NCBI GenBank assembly: GCA_964500215.1
Contig: CAZCNA010000009.1
Location: 1 to 24,663 of the forward strand
Length of the DNA stretch: 24,663 nt
Reading direction: 5' to 3'
DNA from: JBDKLC01 sp964500215
GTDB lineage: Bacteria > Patescibacteriota > Minisyncoccia > Phycocordibacterales > CAIZLB01
Below, one piece after another: positions 1 through 7,558 of the stretch (positions within the stretch are counted from its first letter, which is position 1; each line of letters opens with the position of its first letter). A model generated the notes under the pieces. That model saw only the letters and a list, made by a program, of their open reading frames with translations. It did not search any database and was not told the origin of the DNA. A program made the translations under genes and the position numbers.

Positions 1-2
1 AA

Positions 3-212
3 CAGGGGTATACATACAAATATGCTGGTGAAAATCTTGCTGTAAACTTTGATGATTCAAAGGAAGCAGTTAGTGCATGGATGAACTCTCCATTGCACAG
101 GGCAAATCTATTGAATAGAGATTTCACTGAAATTGGTATTGGTATCGCCGTAGGTACGTACAAAGGATTGCCGGCTGTGTTTGTTGTACAACTTCTTGCA
201 AAGCCTCGGTAA
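3..212 (+). CDS. CAP/SCP-domain protein, C-terminal fragment
   Basis: Only the last 69 codons are present; the start lies before the window. The visible part has the signature of the CAP (SCP/PR1/YkwD) fold: a YAGENLA segment, then AWMNSPLHRANLLN, then FTEIGIGIA and a closing VVQLLAKP strand. The histidine of SPLHRANLL and the glutamate of GENLA correspond to conserved cavity residues of CAP domains. Bacterial YkwD-like CAP proteins are usually secreted or anchored outside the cell, and their biochemical role is mostly unknown. The reading frame is open from base 3 to a TAA at 210-212. The family call is fairly secure; the function is not known, and signal or anchor domains cannot be seen here. 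Confidence 0.85.
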   Translation, partial: QGYTYKYAGENLAVNFDDSKEAVSAWMNSPLHRANLLNRDFTEIGIGIAVGTYKGLPAVFVVQLLAKPR

Positions 213-237
213 TAGTAGGATTATTTTATAAAATGTG

Positions 238-243
238 TACAAT
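238..243 (+). promoter_or_regulatory. Putative -10 element before the DedA gene
   Basis: TACAAT lies 11 bases before the ATG at 255. A start site about 7 bases after it would leave a leader of only around five bases. No clear -35 box and no Shine-Dalgarno sequence are visible. Confidence 0.4.
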
Positions 244-254
244 AGAGCGATATT

Positions 255-899
255 ATGTTTGATCTCATCTCTCTCATCAAAACACTCGGCTACATAGGTG
301 TATTCTCAGTGATATTCGCAGAATCTGGCCTACTTATTGGCTTTTTCTTGCCTGGTGATAGTTTGCTTTTCACAGCAGGATTTTTGGCTTCGCAAGGTGT
401 ACTCAATATTTGGGCACTCTGTATCGGGACATTTGTCGCCGCAGTACTCGGTGACAATGTTGGTTATTGGTTCGGCAAGAAAGTCGGCCCTCAGATTTTT
501 TCAAGACCAGAATCAATATTTTTTAATCCACAGAATGTTCAGAAGACAAACGAGTTCTTCGAAAAGCATGGAAAGAAGTCAATCATCTTAGCGCGATTCA
601 TTCCTATTGTTCGAACATTCACACCAATACTAGCCGGCGTTGGCGTGATGCACTATTCAACATTTTTCCTCTTTAATATTATTGGTGGTGCGTTGTGGGC
701 AATCGGTGTGACGCTTCTCGGTTTCTTTTTGGGAAATGTTATCCCGAATGTCGATCATTATTTGCTCCCAATTATCATCGGTATCATTTTTGTGTCTCTC
801 TTGCCGACATTTATTCATATTCTCAAAGACAAACATACTCGCGATCAGTTATGGGCAAAAGGAAAGCATATATTGAATAAATTGTTCAAAAGAGCATAA
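255..899 (+). CDS. DedA family integral membrane protein
   Basis: A 214-residue polytopic inner-membrane protein of the DedA/SNARE-associated (VTT) family. Sequence marks are the N-terminal FAESGLLIGFFLPGDSLL segment (the E...LPG.S signature), DNVGYWFGKKVG around residues 74-85, and ARFIPIVRTFTPILAGVG in the middle, where the family has the conserved F.R..P..R...P..AG motif. Several hydrophobic helices follow, with a basic C-terminal tail. Length matches the usual 200-220 residues. DedA proteins act in membrane homeostasis; some are undecaprenyl-phosphate or phospholipid flippases, which would fit with nearby cell-wall genes, but the substrate cannot be told from sequence. The deformylase gene follows after nine bases. 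Confidence 0.93.
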   Translation: MFDLISLIKTLGYIGVFSVIFAESGLLIGFFLPGDSLLFTAGFLASQGVLNIWALCIGTFVAAVLGDNVGYWFGKKVGPQIFSRPESIFFNPQNVQKTNEFFEKHGKKSIILARFIPIVRTFTPILAGVGVMHYSTFFLFNIIGGALWAIGVTLLGFFLGNVIPNVDHYLLPIIIGIIFVSLLPTFIHILKDKHTRDQLWAKGKHILNKLFKRA

Positions 900-900
900 T
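895..900 (+). promoter_or_regulatory. Putative -10 element before def
   Basis: CATAAT overlaps the DedA stop codon and ends 8 bases before the def ATG. It fits the recurring pattern of a -10-like hexamer directly before starts in this window. Co-transcription with the DedA gene is equally possible. Confidence 0.3.
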
Positions 901-908
901 AGTTCTAT

Positions 909-1517
909 ATGACTCAAACAACCCAAGCTCCAAAGAAGAAGTCTGCAGGTGCAGCAAGTCTTGTTTATTTCGGTAATCCAGTGCTTCGCAAGCGAGGTGC
1001 CCTCGTCTCAAAAGCAGAGATGACCACACCCGCGTTCAAAAAGTTCGTCTCAAAAATGTACGATGTGTGTACAGAATTCGAAGGTGTAGGCGTAGCGGCT
1101 CCACAACTCGGCGTGAGCAAGCAGGTCTTTGTAATGTATGTTCACAAGACATCTCTCCGATCACCTGAAAAAGAAGTGAAGGAAGTATTCATAAATCCTA
1201 AAATTACAGCGTATACAGACAAGACCGTAGAAGGTTGGGAAGGATGTCTCAGCCTTCCAAAGGTTGTCGGATCAGTACCACGAGCACAAGAAGTTGAGCT
1301 TGCGTACACAACCCCCGAGGGTAAAAAGGTCGTTCGTCGATTCAAAGATTTTGAAGCTCGTATTATTCAGCACGAGACAGACCATTTGAATGGGGTGCTT
1401 TATATTGATCGAATGGTTGATATGAAGACGCTCATCACAGCTGATGAACTCAAAAAGATGCTCAAAGAGCAATCAAAAAAGAAGGCCACAAAAAAGGCTG
1501 CAAAAGCTAAAAAATAA
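909..1517 (+). CDS. def: Peptide deformylase
   Basis: Removes the N-formyl group from nascent proteins in the cytoplasm. All three family motifs are intact: GVGVAAPQLG (motif 1), EGCLSLP with metal ligand Cys113 (motif 2), and HETDH with ligands His155 and His159 and catalytic Glu156 (motif 3). At 202 residues it is somewhat longer than a minimal deformylase (about 165-190) because of an N-terminal extension and a lysine/alanine-rich C-terminal tail from about residue 185, which could contact ribosomal RNA (inference). No Shine-Dalgarno sequence precedes the ATG. The gene converges with the minus-strand mltG copy 38 bases downstream, and I see no terminator hairpin between them. Confidence 0.97.
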   Translation: MTQTTQAPKKKSAGAASLVYFGNPVLRKRGALVSKAEMTTPAFKKFVSKMYDVCTEFEGVGVAAPQLGVSKQVFVMYVHKTSLRSPEKEVKEVFINPKITAYTDKTVEGWEGCLSLPKVVGSVPRAQEVELAYTTPEGKKVVRRFKDFEARIIQHETDHLNGVLYIDRMVDMKTLITADELKKMLKEQSKKKATKKAAKAKK

Positions 1518-1555
1518 ATAAAGAAATTCTGAATTATTGAGGAGGACTGAACGAG

Positions 1556-2413
1556 CTACTTCTTACCGAGAAGGTGAACGGCAATGTTTTCTTTGTGCTG
1601 TTCGTACGTCACTGAACAATATATCTGTCTGTTCTCATGGAGATAGAACATACAGTTCGTTTTTGCTGGGTTATATGCCGCTTTGAGGGCTTCTATGCTT
1701 GGATTTGAGATAGCAGCAGGAGGAAGGCCTTTGTGCTTGTATGTGTTGAAATCTGACTGAATATTCTTGTCTTCAGATGCCACCTTTGGCCACCATTGTT
1801 CTTCGTCGCCTTTTGCATACTGAAGGGTTGCATCCATATCGAGCTTCATACCTTGAAAGAGCCGATTCCAAATAATACCTGAAATAATGCGCATATCCTG
1901 TGGTCCGGCAGCCTCGCGTTGAATAATAGAGGCGATTTTGATGGCAGTATCGAGATTCACTTTTTTATTAAAATTCGCAGAGTTTTTGTTGATGATTTCT
2001 TCAGCTACTTTTTGGTGGAATCGAGTGATCATGAGGGTCGCTACTTGTTCACCTGTAGAAAGCTTGTGAACCCAGTAGTTGCCAGGGAGAAATACGCCCT
2101 CGGGGTTATTTTTGTCCTGAAGAGTCGCGGTTGCGATGAAGGCGCCTTTCTGCGAGTCATCCCAGCCGAGGTGCTTTGCAAAGAGTTCTGCGATTTGTTC
2201 CTTTCGCATACCAGCAGGAACGCTTACAAACTTGAGATTTGGGTTAGCGACGTTCGCATAAAATATCCATGGATTCATCCCCAATTTTGACAACGTAGCT
2301 GTACCTCCTACGAAAAGTATGGTAAAAAGGAAGATAAGGAATAGAGCCGTTATTTTCCAGGTAGATGAAGCTGGTTTTGATGATAGATCAGCTTTACGGT
2401 TTCGTGTTCGCAT
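1556..2413 (-). CDS. mltG: Endolytic peptidoglycan transglycosylase MltG-like (copy 1)
   Basis: A 285-residue YceG/MltG family protein that would cleave nascent glycan strands at the outer face of the membrane. It starts with a short basic cytoplasmic segment and one membrane helix (about residues 20-40). The YceG catalytic region contains IASIIQREAAG, where Glu167 aligns with the catalytic E218 of E. coli MltG; the other conserved acid two residues earlier (E216 in E. coli) is Gln165 here. Further family blocks are GIIWNRL..GMKLDMDATLQY, the YKHKGLPPAAISNPS segment, and a C-terminal FYLHENRQIYCS strand. It is about 50-60 residues shorter than E. coli MltG, with a reduced region before the catalytic part. 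A second, more typical copy lies at 19588-20586. Confidence 0.9.
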   Translation of the reverse strand: MRTRNRKADLSSKPASSTWKITALFLIFLFTILFVGGTATLSKLGMNPWIFYANVANPNLKFVSVPAGMRKEQIAELFAKHLGWDDSQKGAFIATATLQDKNNPEGVFLPGNYWVHKLSTGEQVATLMITRFHQKVAEEIINKNSANFNKKVNLDTAIKIASIIQREAAGPQDMRIISGIIWNRLFQGMKLDMDATLQYAKGDEEQWWPKVASEDKNIQSDFNTYKHKGLPPAAISNPSIEALKAAYNPAKTNCMFYLHENRQIYCSVTYEQHKENIAVHLLGKK

Positions 2414-2422
2414 GCTGATATC

Positions 2423-2428
2423 ATTATA
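2423..2428 (-). promoter_or_regulatory. Putative -10 element for minus-strand mltG
   Basis: Read on the minus strand this is a perfect TATAAT, with 9 bases between it and the mltG ATG. A start site 6-7 bases after it would leave a leader of two or three bases. No convincing -35 box was found. Confidence 0.5.
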
Positions 2429-2491
2429 CGGCTAATAGGGAAGTATTAAAAGTCATCTTGTAATAAACGCCACGTTTATACGTCATTGTCT

Positions 2492-3016
2492 ATGTCGAAT
2501 AAGGTACACACAGCAACGCTGAAAAAGCAGTTTTTGGGAACTTATGAAGAACATTCAGATGCACTCTTTCGGTTTGCTTATTACAAGCTCTCCGACCGAG
2601 AAAAAGCCAAGGACATTGTTCAAGATGCATTTGTAAAGTTCTGGGAGTACCTACGAGCAGACGGCGAAGTTTCAAATCCGAAAGCGCTATTGTTTAGAAT
2701 CGCCTCAAACGCGATTATCGACAATTACCGCAAGCACAAGGAGATTTCTTTGGACATATTGGCCGAATCAGGCTTTGACCCAGGAGATCACAACCAGGCT
2801 GAACGGATTGTGGAACAGGCAGATGGTTCCCTTGCTCTCAAGCTGTTGAATCAGCTTGATGAGCCGTTAAAGCATCTTTTATTGCTCCGTTATGTAGATG
2901 GACTTTCAGTAAAAGAAATCGCTGAGATTACGGATGAAAGAGAAAACACCGTATCCGTTCGAATCCATCGGGCATTAAAAGAACTTCGGGATATGTTTGA
3001 AAAAAATGATAGATAA
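2492..3016 (+). CDS. ECF-type RNA polymerase sigma factor
   Basis: A 174-residue sigma-70 family factor with only regions 2 and 4. Region 2 spans about residues 15-85, with HSDALFRFAYYKL, the DIVQDAFVKFWEYL core-binding stretch and LLFRIASNAIIDNYRK. After a short acidic linker, region 4 (about 115-172) has the helix-turn-helix LSVKEIAEITDERENTVSVRIHRALKEL. It would direct core polymerase to a specific promoter set. I chose the ATG at 2492; a TTG two codons earlier (2486) is the alternative. The downstream gene begins inside its last codons and encodes a single-pass membrane protein, the usual arrangement for a sigma factor and its membrane-bound regulator. The stimulus cannot be read from the sequence. 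Confidence 0.92.
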   Translation: MSNKVHTATLKKQFLGTYEEHSDALFRFAYYKLSDREKAKDIVQDAFVKFWEYLRADGEVSNPKALLFRIASNAIIDNYRKHKEISLDILAESGFDPGDHNQAERIVEQADGSLALKLLNQLDEPLKHLLLLRYVDGLSVKEIAEITDERENTVSVRIHRALKELRDMFEKNDR

Positions 3017-4286
3017 ACGTTTAGAAAACTTAATAGGAAGAATAAAGTCTATACACTTAACTGACGATGAAAAAAGCGAAGTTTTGAATAGGGCTCTTCT
3101 TGTTATCGAAAAAATAGAGGCAGTTTCAATATCACAACCAGTATTCAGCCGACGTGTAAAATCTCCTTTTGTAAGTGCTGTTATTTCATATATAGAGTAC
3201 AAGAAATTTGTACCAGCATTCGTTATCGCAGCATTACTTTTCGTATCAGGGGGCGTATCTCTCGCAGCAGAACAGGCACTTCCAGGTGACTCCCTCTTTG
3301 GTCTCAAGAAAGTGAACGAGGAAGTCCTCGGTTTTGCAGCGCTTTCTCCAGAAGCAAAAGCTCGAGTTGCCCTCGAAGTCAGTGAACGTCGTCTCCAAGA
3401 AGCCGCAACACTTTCTGCGCAAGGCAAACTCACAGATGCACGAAAGGTTATTATCCAAAAGGAATTCAAAAAGCAGGCCGATCAGGTAAAAAACCAGGTA
3501 GCTTCACTTATTTCACAAAATGATATTGTTGCTGCACAGGAAATTACTCTCGATTTTGAATCTTCACTCAAAGCACACGAAGATCTCATCGCAAAAGTTT
3601 CTGTTGAACCTGTGACTATCGCAGCCGCCATTGCAGCTCCAAGTGATGCACCTCAGGTATCCGCTCTTCTCGTGACACTCAAGGATGAGATTGCCACATC
3701 AACACTTTCTCGTGTAAGTCTTCAGAACAAAGAGCTTGCTCTTAGTGGTAACAGTGCTCAGACTGCAGATGCACGACTCAAGGAAGTCACAAGCCGTCTC
3801 AAGAAAGTAAAAGAACTCAAAGAAAAGCAGAGTACAACAACCGTAAGTCTTGAAGTGAGTATAAAAGATCAAAAAATAAAAGAAGCTGAAGACGCTATCG
3901 TACAGGCTCAAAATTATCTTTCACAGAATCGATACAATGATGCGCTTTCATTCATCCAGTTCGCAAACCGCGCAACGAGTGAAGTAAAACAAATCCTTCT
4001 CGCTGAACAAAACGCACACGCAACTGTAAAGACAGCCTTGGTGACCTCTGCAGCGGCATCTTCTACAGCAACATCTACAGCGAGTACCGCTTCTGCATCT
4101 ACAACCGTAGAGACACAGCCAACTGTGACTCCGGCACCAACAACACCAGCTCCAGCACCTGCTTCAGGCGATAGTTCTGCAACCGTGAATACAAATACTA
4201 CAAACCCGACAGTTCCAACACCGCTCATCAATTCAGGTTCTTCACTCAAGAGCACCATAAATAGCGCTACCGGACTCTCACTCTAG
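3006..4286 (+). CDS. DUF5667-type membrane protein, putative anti-sigma factor
   Basis: A 426-residue protein. A short N-terminal cytoplasmic part (about 1-67) could bind the sigma factor, a single membrane helix follows at about 69-87, and then an AEQALPGDSLFGLKKVNEEV segment typical of the DUF5667 domain. The exported part is rich in helix and coiled coil (about 110-345), with repeated SERRLQEA-like and KEL/KEK stretches, and ends in a Thr/Ser/Ala/Pro low-complexity tail from about residue 350, resembling a wall-spanning or glycosylated region. The ATG at 3006 overlaps the sigma gene by 11 bases; an in-frame TTG at 2997 is possible. The overlap suggests translational coupling. The anti-sigma role is inferred from context and topology; I see no classic zinc anti-sigma motif. 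Confidence 0.75.
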   Translation: MIDKRLENLIGRIKSIHLTDDEKSEVLNRALLVIEKIEAVSISQPVFSRRVKSPFVSAVISYIEYKKFVPAFVIAALLFVSGGVSLAAEQALPGDSLFGLKKVNEEVLGFAALSPEAKARVALEVSERRLQEAATLSAQGKLTDARKVIIQKEFKKQADQVKNQVASLISQNDIVAAQEITLDFESSLKAHEDLIAKVSVEPVTIAAAIAAPSDAPQVSALLVTLKDEIATSTLSRVSLQNKELALSGNSAQTADARLKEVTSRLKKVKELKEKQSTTTVSLEVSIKDQKIKEAEDAIVQAQNYLSQNRYNDALSFIQFANRATSEVKQILLAEQNAHATVKTALVTSAAASSTATSTASTASASTTVETQPTVTPAPTTPAPAPASGDSSATVNTNTTNPTVPTPLINSGSSLKSTINSATGLSL

Positions 4287-4290
4287 CTGA

Positions 4291-4296
4291 TATACT
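4291..4296 (+). promoter_or_regulatory. Putative -10 element before zwf
   Basis: TATACT ends 6 bases before the ATG at 4303, so transcription would start at or next to the start codon. It lies just after the upstream stop codon. No -35 box stands out. Confidence 0.45.
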
Positions 4297-4302
4297 GTGC
4301 AC

Positions 4303-5610
4303 ATGAATGCAGCACAGTCTCAGTCAGGCACGACATCGTTTGTCATCTTTGGCATCACAGGTAATCTCGCAAGGTACAAGCTTATACCATCATTGTATAA
4401 GCTTTTTGTACGTGGAAAGCTTCCATCTCATTTCAATATCACCGGCTTTGGCCGAAAGGAATACACCGTCTCTGAATTTCGAGAAGAAATGCGGGGGATT
4501 GTGGTGGGTGTTGCATTGCCAGAACGGCTCATAGGCGAGAAAGAGGATCTCATTGATGAATTTATTCGACATTGCTTTTATATAAAAGGACAACTCGATC
4601 ACGGAGCTGATTATGAACGGTTGAAACAGCACATCGATGCAAAGCATACAACTTCAGCTTATTTTTATATTTCGCTGCCTCCGACACATCATGCGACTAT
4701 CGTTGATCAGCTTGGCTGGATGCAGTTACTGCAGACGTCGGAGACATATATTCCTGCAGTGATGATAGAAAAACCATTTGGCGAAAACGAAAAAACTGCA
4801 AAAGAACTCGATCGAATTCTGAAAAAATATGTAACGGAGGAGCAGATATACCGCATCGACCATTATCTCGGCAAAGATGTCCTTCACAAACTCGAAGAAG
4901 ACAAGAAGAACGTGCTCTTTACGCATTTTTGGAATGACACATATATTGAAAAAATCGAAGCCAAGATTCATGAGACAAAAGATATCGGTAGTCGGGGAGA
5001 ATTTTATGATGCGGTAGGCGCGCTTACCGACGTGGGTCAAAATCATGTGCTTCAGATGCTCTCGGCTATTTTGGTATTGCATTCTGTGGATAGTACCGAT
5101 GAATATATTTCGAAGCTTCGTGCGAAAGTCCTCAATTCGTTCCAGATTATTGCGAGCAAATCAACCCGAGGACAATACAACGGATATTTGTCTGTTCCTG
5201 GTGTGTCCAAAGATTCTAAAACAGAGACATATTTCAAGGCCGAACTCACAACAAAGCTCCCACAATGGAAGAAAACACAATTTTCGGTGTCTGCAGGAAA
5301 AGCATTGTCAGTGGACACAGCTTCTTTGCATATTACATTCAGAGATCTATCGAAAAAGTCATCAAAAAAATCTAAGAAAGTTGTGAACAAAAAGCCCCTC
5401 GTCATTGAAATCAATATGCCGCATATTGTGCCGCTCGAACGAATGGATGCATACGAACATGTCTTCTATGCAGCCCTCAAACGTGAACGTCGTATCTTTA
5501 TTAGTCTCGATGAAGCAATCGCGGGATGGCGATTCGTCAAAAAAATGAAAGATATTTGGAAAAAGAAAAAAGTGCCGCTCGATATCTACACCCGTGGGTC
5601 ACGCATATGA
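4303..5610 (+). CDS. zwf: Glucose-6-phosphate 1-dehydrogenase
   Basis: Oxidises glucose 6-phosphate to 6-phosphogluconolactone, the entry to the oxidative pentose phosphate pathway and a source of NADPH. The N-terminal Rossmann motif is FGITGNLARYKLIPSLYKL (about residues 15-33), a variant of the usual GASGDLA..KL.P. EKPFG follows, then the substrate signature RIDHYLGK at residues 184-191 with the catalytic histidine, and GALTDVGQNHVLQML. The protein is 435 residues, shorter than the usual 480-500, and carries a lysine-rich stretch near residues 350-365. I place the start at ATG 4303 because TATACT lies 6 bases before it; GTG at 4297 is the alternative. No gnd or lactonase gene is next to it. 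Confidence 0.93.
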   Translation: MNAAQSQSGTTSFVIFGITGNLARYKLIPSLYKLFVRGKLPSHFNITGFGRKEYTVSEFREEMRGIVVGVALPERLIGEKEDLIDEFIRHCFYIKGQLDHGADYERLKQHIDAKHTTSAYFYISLPPTHHATIVDQLGWMQLLQTSETYIPAVMIEKPFGENEKTAKELDRILKKYVTEEQIYRIDHYLGKDVLHKLEEDKKNVLFTHFWNDTYIEKIEAKIHETKDIGSRGEFYDAVGALTDVGQNHVLQMLSAILVLHSVDSTDEYISKLRAKVLNSFQIIASKSTRGQYNGYLSVPGVSKDSKTETYFKAELTTKLPQWKKTQFSVSAGKALSVDTASLHITFRDLSKKSSKKSKKVVNKKPLVIEINMPHIVPLERMDAYEHVFYAALKRERRIFISLDEAIAGWRFVKKMKDIWKKKKVPLDIYTRGSRI

Positions 5611-5640
5611 TTGTAAAAAACGCGTGATACCCTGTATAAT
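5611..5640 (+). promoter_or_regulatory. Promoter of the histidine kinase gene
   Basis: TTGTAA at 5611-5616 and a consensus TATAAT at 5635-5640 are separated by 18 bases. The GTG start codon is 6 bases past the -10 box, so the transcript would begin at the start codon (leaderless). The -35 box starts directly after the zwf stop codon. Confidence 0.6.
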
Positions 5641-5646
5641 ACAGTC

Positions 5647-7206
5647 GTGAATACATCTCTCATTATCTATGTTATCGGATATGCATTGTCTGCCATTATT
5701 AGTCTCGGTGTGGGACTCTTTGTGTGGCTCCGCAACAAAAAGAAGCTCTCGAATATTTCATTTTTTCTCACCAGTATCGCGTTTTCAACATTTTCTGGAT
5801 CATATCTGCTTGCAGTTACGACAGCAGATCCATATCTCTCACGATTTTATCTCTTGTTTACGTTAGCAAACCTCTTTACCGTTTGTTTTAGTGCGACGAC
5901 TGCATTCGCCATGTTCAATCTCGTGCGAAAACACATTATAGGGTTGTCGGCAGTCTATATTGGAGCTTTTGCGCTCCTCGTTTTTTATCTCATTGATACA
6001 TCTCGATATGTACTCGTGTCTGTGCCATATGCGTATTTCCCGAATTTTTATAACAAAGGGGAGTATTACTGGCTCTTTACGCTGTTTTTTGGGATAGTGT
6101 TTGCCTATTTCTTTTTTGTTGTCCTCTATCAGTATTTCATTGGCGATGATCTCACAAAGAAGCGCGTGACGTATTTCATGACAGCGTTTGGGTGGGCATA
6201 TATTTTTGGTTCAATTGGTTTTTTGCCTATTTTCCATATCGATGTGAATTTATTGCCAAGTGTTCTCATGGGACTCTATACGATTCCGCTTGCGTACGGC
6301 ATTTTGAAATATGATTTGCTTAGTATCAATGTCTTTGCCGAAAAAGCCTTTATCTATGCGGTAGGTACAGTTGTCATGGGACTTCTCATCATCGGAGTGA
6401 ACGTGGCCAATAATGTATTGGTGAAGATTATCCCAGGATTTTCTGTACTTATTATTCCGTTCTTCTCGGGCCTCGTTATCATCATTGTCAGTCGATATAT
6501 TTGGGGACAGCTCAAGTTTGCAGATGCCCTCAAATATGAATTCATAAACACCATCAGTCACAAATTCAGAACACCGCTTACGCATATACGATGGATTGCC
6601 GAGGAGTTACGTGAAGCTGCACCTGAAGTGGATCGAAACAAATACGTGGATCAGATTCAGTATGCCAGTATGCGACTCTTTGAACTCACCAACATGGTGA
6701 TGGATGTGGCGCACGATGAAGTAGACGACAATTTTTATAGATTAACTCCTGTACGAATTGGCGAATTGATTGAGACTATTCGTGCGAACCACGAGGATCA
6801 GATTGCTCGAAAGAAGCTCCATTTGCATATCATGGCAGGTGAAGATATCCCTGAAATTCAAGCGGATCGAACACGTCTCAAGTTTGCATTTGAAATTTTG
6901 TTTGAAAACGCGCTTATTTATACAAAGGACGGCGGTACCATTACTATTTCTATCCAGAAACAGGCGAACAACGTATATATCATATATAAGGACTCGGGTA
7001 TCGGTATTGATGCAAAAGAACTCCCATTTATGTTCTCAAAATTCTATCGAACAATGAATGCACGTCGCACAGACACAGAAGGTATGGGTATCGGCTTGTA
7101 TATCGCTCGAAACATCATTACAAAGCACCATGGGCAGATTTGGGCCGAATCAGAGGGTGTGGACAAGGGTTCGACATTCAATATTGTCTTGCCAATCAAA
7201 AACTAG
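5647..7206 (+). CDS. Sensor histidine kinase with multi-helix membrane sensor
   Basis: A 519-residue kinase. The first ~285 residues are a hydrophobic region with about eight membrane helices, resembling the 7TM histidine kinase N-terminal domain, with no obvious extracellular sensor. The dimerisation/phosphoacceptor segment is ISHKFRTPLTHIRW with His305. The ATPase domain has an N box (FENALIYTKDGG), G1 (DSGIGIDAKELPFMFSKFYR) and G2 (GMGIGLYIARNI) and ends with GSTFNIVLPI. The residue after the phospho-histidine is Lys, where most HisKA proteins have Glu or Asp. No response regulator gene is in the window, so it is an orphan here. The start is GTG, fixed by the promoter just upstream. Confidence 0.92.
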   Translation: MNTSLIIYVIGYALSAIISLGVGLFVWLRNKKKLSNISFFLTSIAFSTFSGSYLLAVTTADPYLSRFYLLFTLANLFTVCFSATTAFAMFNLVRKHIIGLSAVYIGAFALLVFYLIDTSRYVLVSVPYAYFPNFYNKGEYYWLFTLFFGIVFAYFFFVVLYQYFIGDDLTKKRVTYFMTAFGWAYIFGSIGFLPIFHIDVNLLPSVLMGLYTIPLAYGILKYDLLSINVFAEKAFIYAVGTVVMGLLIIGVNVANNVLVKIIPGFSVLIIPFFSGLVIIIVSRYIWGQLKFADALKYEFINTISHKFRTPLTHIRWIAEELREAAPEVDRNKYVDQIQYASMRLFELTNMVMDVAHDEVDDNFYRLTPVRIGELIETIRANHEDQIARKKLHLHIMAGEDIPEIQADRTRLKFAFEILFENALIYTKDGGTITISIQKQANNVYIIYKDSGIGIDAKELPFMFSKFYRTMNARRTDTEGMGIGLYIARNIITKHHGQIWAESEGVDKGSTFNIVLPIKN

Positions 7207-7246
7207 CGCCAGAAAAAGGAAATTTGTCATGGCCTCAAACACATAT

Positions 7247-7290
7247 ATGAGCCGCTTGTGGAACGTTTGCCACAGGGGGCTCATTTTGTT
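7247..7290 (+). terminator. Rho-independent terminator after the histidine kinase
   Basis: Arms 7247-7261 and 7270-7284 form a 15-position stem with one G-G mismatch and one G-T wobble around an 8-base loop, followed by TTTGTT. It sits between the histidine kinase stop and the next gene and would end the kinase transcript. Confidence 0.7.
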
Positions 7291-7303
7291 ACCATAGACT
7301 TCT

Positions 7304-7546
7304 ATGTCAATGTTCAAAAATTTTCTTATGAAGCAAATGCTCAAGCGGCAGATGAAAGATGTGCCAGAAGCTGAGCAGGAAAAAGTATTCGAAATGGTAG
7401 AAAAGAATCCAGATTTTTTTCAGAATATCGCGCTCGAAATTAAACAAAAAATGGACGGGGGAATGGACCAGATGAAAGCAACAATGGAAGTGGTGCAAAA
7501 GCATCAGTCAGAGTTGCAGAATATCATGGGTGCTCAGAAGAAATAA
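7304..7546 (+). CDS. Small helical protein of unknown function
   Basis: An 80-residue protein that I do not recognise. It is highly charged and predicted to be almost entirely helical: FLMKQMLKRQMKDVPEAEQE, then EMVEKNPDFFQNIALEIKQK, then a methionine- and glutamine-rich amphipathic end. It has no membrane segment or cysteine. It lies between a terminator and ychF, with 12 bases to the ychF start, so it may share a transcript with ychF. The codon usage matches neighbouring genes and the frame is well filled, so it looks like a real gene. A YchF-related or ribosome-related role would be a guess from position only. Confidence 0.7.
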   Translation: MSMFKNFLMKQMLKRQMKDVPEAEQEKVFEMVEKNPDFFQNIALEIKQKMDGGMDQMKATMEVVQKHQSELQNIMGAQKK

Positions 7547-7558
7547 CAACTATATATA

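Noticed and set aside
1518..1555. A terminator between the convergent def and mltG genes.
   Set aside because: No inverted repeat followed by a T-run could be found in the 38 bases between the stops.
3914..4258. A 114-codon minus-strand frame rich in Val, Ala and Glu opposite the end of the DUF5667 gene.
   Set aside because: It reflects the repetitive Thr/Ser/Ala/Pro codons of the sense strand. It has no independent start signal.
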